Positions 6,269-8,402 of a DNA stretch of 8,402 bases are shown piece after piece. The DNA is from Coriobacteriia bacterium (GTDB taxonomy: Bacteria > Actinomycetota > Coriobacteriia > WRKU01 > WQUG01): positions 1 to 8,402 of the forward strand of contig WREJ01000041.1 in the NCBI GenBank assembly GCA_009779395.1, written 5' to 3'. The notes beneath the pieces were generated by a model. That model worked only from the letters and a program-made list of their open reading frames with translations. It was not told the origin of the DNA and searched no databases. How positions within the stretch are numbered: position 1 is the stretch's first letter; each line of letters begins with the position of its first letter. A program made the translations under genes and the position numbers.

Positions 6269-8402
6269 TAGCGGCGACCTCCCTGTCGTGGTTTGTGTTC
6301 GCAGCCGTCGTACAGACAGTACTGACACAGCGATCTGTTTGCGCGTTTTTCAACGCGACCGATATGCAGGTCATGGGCTGCCCGTCCAGCACTTTCCAGT
6401 ATTTTTTCAAAGCCTTCGTGCATCTCTTTTTCGCTTAAACCGCCGATTTTTGCCCGTCCGATTTTTGGCAGACCCAGTGGTCGCTCGGGCGGATTGTCCT
6501 CGCGCGCATAGGCCTCGCTGGGCTTGGCATTGATGTCACCGTAGGCACGATAACTGTGAGAAACAGGGCGAATGGGCAGAACTTTTTCTGCCACCAGACG
6601 GTACAGCACACCCTGAAACAGATTGTTGTTTGCCTGCGCGACCAAACCACCAACATCGCTCGTGCGCTTGTAGTCGATAATCAGCGCGGCATCGTCGTCG
6701 GCGCGCACATCAATACGGTCAATCGAACCACGCAGGGGCAAGCCCAGTCCCAGATCAACGGGTTCTGTTGTGGCGGAGTCTGGACCATCACTGCCAGTCG
6801 CATCATACCCAAAGCGATACTCTAGGTAGCGGGGAACAAATTCAGGGGCGTAGTCGACCTCGCTTTGTAAAAAGTCAGCGAGCATACTGCCCAGCATGAC
6901 CAATTCTGCCTGTTCTGCTAGGGTAAAGGGCAATTTTTCCTGCAGTTTGGCTGCTTCTTTGTCAAAAATCTGCTGGTACAAGTCGAGTGCTTCATCAAGG
7001 TTTGCCCCCGTAATGCGCTCACCTATTCCGCTTATGGGCAACTCCTCATAAAAAAGTTTCAGCACCTGATGCGCAAAAGTACCCTGCTCGCGCCGGTCAA
7101 AACCGCGGTCAACTTCTTTGCCAGCCGCAAAGCGGTGTAGCAGCCAGTAGTAGGGACAGTTCTCGAAGTCTTGCAGAGTTGTCGCTGCCACAGGGCTCTT
7201 GTCGCCATAACCCAGGTCAAAGTAGGCTGCTTCTCCGCGCGGCGGCTGACGCAGGTGAAGGGGTGGCTGCGTCTGTGCCAAAATACCTTCGATTTCTGCC
7301 TGTTTTTCTGCCGTAGCGTAACTTTGGCTGGCAATGACTTCGTCATTGGACTTGTAACGACAGGCAATCTGCTGGTCGCTGTGTTGCGCCTTGCTGTTCT
7401 GGTCCTGCTGCACCATACGCAGCAGTCCACCTGGCTTGAGGGTTTCTCCACCCAGTGTTTCGTGCTGCGCAACCAGGTACAGATTGTGCTGCGCAAGCGA
7501 GCGTATCGCGTAGTAATTGAACTGTTGCTGCTGCGCCAAATCGGGGGTTGGCGTCCCCGAAAGGGTCGCTGCCAGGCGCACATCAAGCGAATTGTCGGCC
7601 TTTTCTGTCTCGCTTTCTGCGGCAAGCCCACCTACGATGACGGAATGAAACTGCCTGCCATACACACGCGCAGGCTGTGCTATCAAAATAGCGGGACTTG
7701 CTGCTTTGGGTGTTTGCGCTATCAAGGTTTCACGCAATGACGCATACAGTTCTGCGGCAGTGATGCGCGGGTCATAGGAAAGGATTCTGCTACCTGGCTG
7801 CTGGTCGTCACTGTCATCAACACCGTCTGCTAGCTGCAGTTTCTTTGTGTGCTGGGCAAATTTTTGCTCGTACAGTTCTTGCAACGCTGTCGTTGCACTT
7901 TTCTGTGCAGCAGCGTCTTGCAGCAGGTCAAAGTTGCTGCTACGATGCGCCTGTGCACCCCGTGCGTACAGCTGGGTAACCAGACTGCTCCAGTCACCAA
8001 TGCGCGCGCTCATGCTGCTACTTCGAATCAAGCGCAAGCTGTCACAAGCACCCGAGGGATGCTGGGAAAGCTGCGTTAGCATACTTGCAGGACTGACGCG
8101 ATAACGCCGCCAGCGCGTGTCCAGCTCGAGAACCTGGTCTGGACTGAGCCCACTATAGGCAGAAAGCGCAAAAGCAAGTCCATTTGCCTGCTGGTCATCA
8201 CCAATGCACACACGCAATAAGGCAAGCAATGCTGCACCAAAGCCTGTTGCACCAAAGGGTGTTTTGACGTCAAGTTCAAAGGGAACAGCGCGCTGCTCAA
8301 GCTGGGTGGCAAGCGGTCGCAGGTAGTTTTTTATGCTGGGAATCAGCAGAGCCTTGGGCTGATTGGGGTACTGCTGCTGCAGTTCCTGCGCAAAATCTGC
8401 CA
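6268..8402 (-). CDS. addB: AddB-like helicase-nuclease subunit (N-terminus cut off)
   Basis: The frame is open from the right edge to TAA at 6270-6268 (710 residues visible). AddB is normally near 1100-1200 residues, so roughly the first third, with any Walker A motif, is missing here. The visible first half looks like the helicase-like region (GRQFHSVIVGGL; QFNYYAIRSLAQHNLYLVAQ). The C-terminal third is a PD-(D/E)XK nuclease: FENCPYYW (C415), GTFAH (H444), EYRF (E527), GSIDRID (D561), IIDYKR (D576, K578), QGVLY (Q596, Y600), then C692, C695 and C700. C415 with the last three is the AddB-type 4Fe-4S staple, though the final spacing is C-x2-C-x4-C rather than the common C-x2-C-x5-C. In AddAB enzymes AddB cuts one strand and holds the Chi-recognition site; whether this one reads a Chi sequence cannot be seen. 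It is followed by addA with a TAATG overlap. The operon promoter is outside the window. Confidence 0.85.
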   Translation of the reverse strand, partial: ADFAQELQQQYPNQPKALLIPSIKNYLRPLATQLEQRAVPFELDVKTPFGATGFGAALLALLRVCIGDDQQANGLAFALSAYSGLSPDQVLELDTRWRRYRVSPASMLTQLSQHPSGACDSLRLIRSSSMSARIGDWSSLVTQLYARGAQAHRSSNFDLLQDAAAQKSATTALQELYEQKFAQHTKKLQLADGVDDSDDQQPGSRILSYDPRITAAELYASLRETLIAQTPKAASPAILIAQPARVYGRQFHSVIVGGLAAESETEKADNSLDVRLAATLSGTPTPDLAQQQQFNYYAIRSLAQHNLYLVAQHETLGGETLKPGGLLRMVQQDQNSKAQHSDQQIACRYKSNDEVIASQSYATAEKQAEIEGILAQTQPPLHLRQPPRGEAAYFDLGYGDKSPVAATTLQDFENCPYYWLLHRFAAGKEVDRGFDRREQGTFAHQVLKLFYEELPISGIGERITGANLDEALDLYQQIFDKEAAKLQEKLPFTLAEQAELVMLGSMLADFLQSEVDYAPEFVPRYLEYRFGYDATGSDGPDSATTEPVDLGLGLPLRGSIDRIDVRADDDAALIIDYKRTSDVGGLVAQANNNLFQGVLYRLVAEKVLPIRPVSHSYRAYGDINAKPSEAYAREDNPPERPLGLPKIGRAKIGGLSEKEMHEGFEKILESAGRAAHDLHIGRVEKRANRSLCQYCLYDGCEHKPRQGGRR
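6277..6282 (-). promoter_or_regulatory. Ribosome binding site of addA inside the end of addB
   Basis: GGAGGT on the minus strand lies 8 nt before ATG 6268. Together with the TAATG overlap it fixes the addA start and indicates translational coupling to addB. Confidence 0.75.

Noticed and set aside
6269..6328. GTG at 6328 as the addA start
   Set aside because: It would add 20 non-conserved residues inside addB; ATG 6268 has a strong ribosome site and the TAATG overlap.
7171..7740. Plus- and minus-strand open frames of about 190 codons inside addB
   Set aside because: Both overlap the conserved AddB frame and show no recognisable domain or good ribosome site.
8227..8229. TTG at 8229 as the addB start
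   Set aside because: The frame stays open for 57 more codons to the window edge and the helicase-like region continues upstream.

Overview
The window carries four protein genes, all on the minus strand, and no RNA gene, mobile element or CRISPR array that I can support. Read in the direction of transcription (right to left), it holds the 3' part of an addB-like gene, an addA-like helicase gene, a small nuclease gene, a 150-base gap with a candidate promoter, and the 5' part of a very large secreted surface-protein gene that runs off the left edge. All genes use strong Shine-Dalgarno sequences and the standard code (stops seen: TAA, TAG, TGA). The last gene has pilin-type isopeptide domains and a signal peptide, which points to a Gram-positive bacterium. 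A host-associated actinomycete of the Coriobacteriia type, or a member of the Bacillota, would fit; this is inference, not proof.

Right part (about 2903-8402): a tightly packed double-strand-break repair operon of the AddAB type, in the usual addB-then-addA order. AddB ends in a PD-(D/E)XK nuclease with an iron-sulfur-type cysteine set. The AddA-like protein has the full set of UvrD/RecB superfamily 1 helicase motifs but stops right after motif VI, without the C-terminal nuclease domain usual in AddA. That domain is instead the next gene, a 280-residue PD-(D/E)XK protein. The helicase ends with TAG and the nuclease starts with the very next codon, ATG, in the same reading frame, so one amber codon is all that separates the two halves of an otherwise normal-sized AddA. 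The helicase's poly-glutamate tail is encoded by GAG/GAA codons that also form the ribosome binding site of the nuclease gene. AddB and AddA overlap as TAATG. The three products most likely assemble into one helicase-nuclease that processes broken DNA ends for RecA-dependent repair.

Left part (1-2752): a surface protein of at least 917 residues with signal peptide, a seven-blade RCC1-type propeller, a bacterial Ig-like (SbsA/Big_5-like) domain, two successive pilin-type isopeptide domains (FctA/Spy0128-like, then DUF7601-like), and the start of a C-terminal hydrophobic anchor. The gap 2753-2902 holds an extended -10 promoter candidate, a 14-bp dyad over its -35 position and an 8-bp tandem duplication, so this gene is probably transcribed on its own. 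No convincing terminator separates it from the repair operon.

The most notable points are the split AddA with its in-frame stop, the cysteine set on the detached nuclease, and the domain order and three-blade super-period of the surface protein. I see no evidence for an entirely new system.
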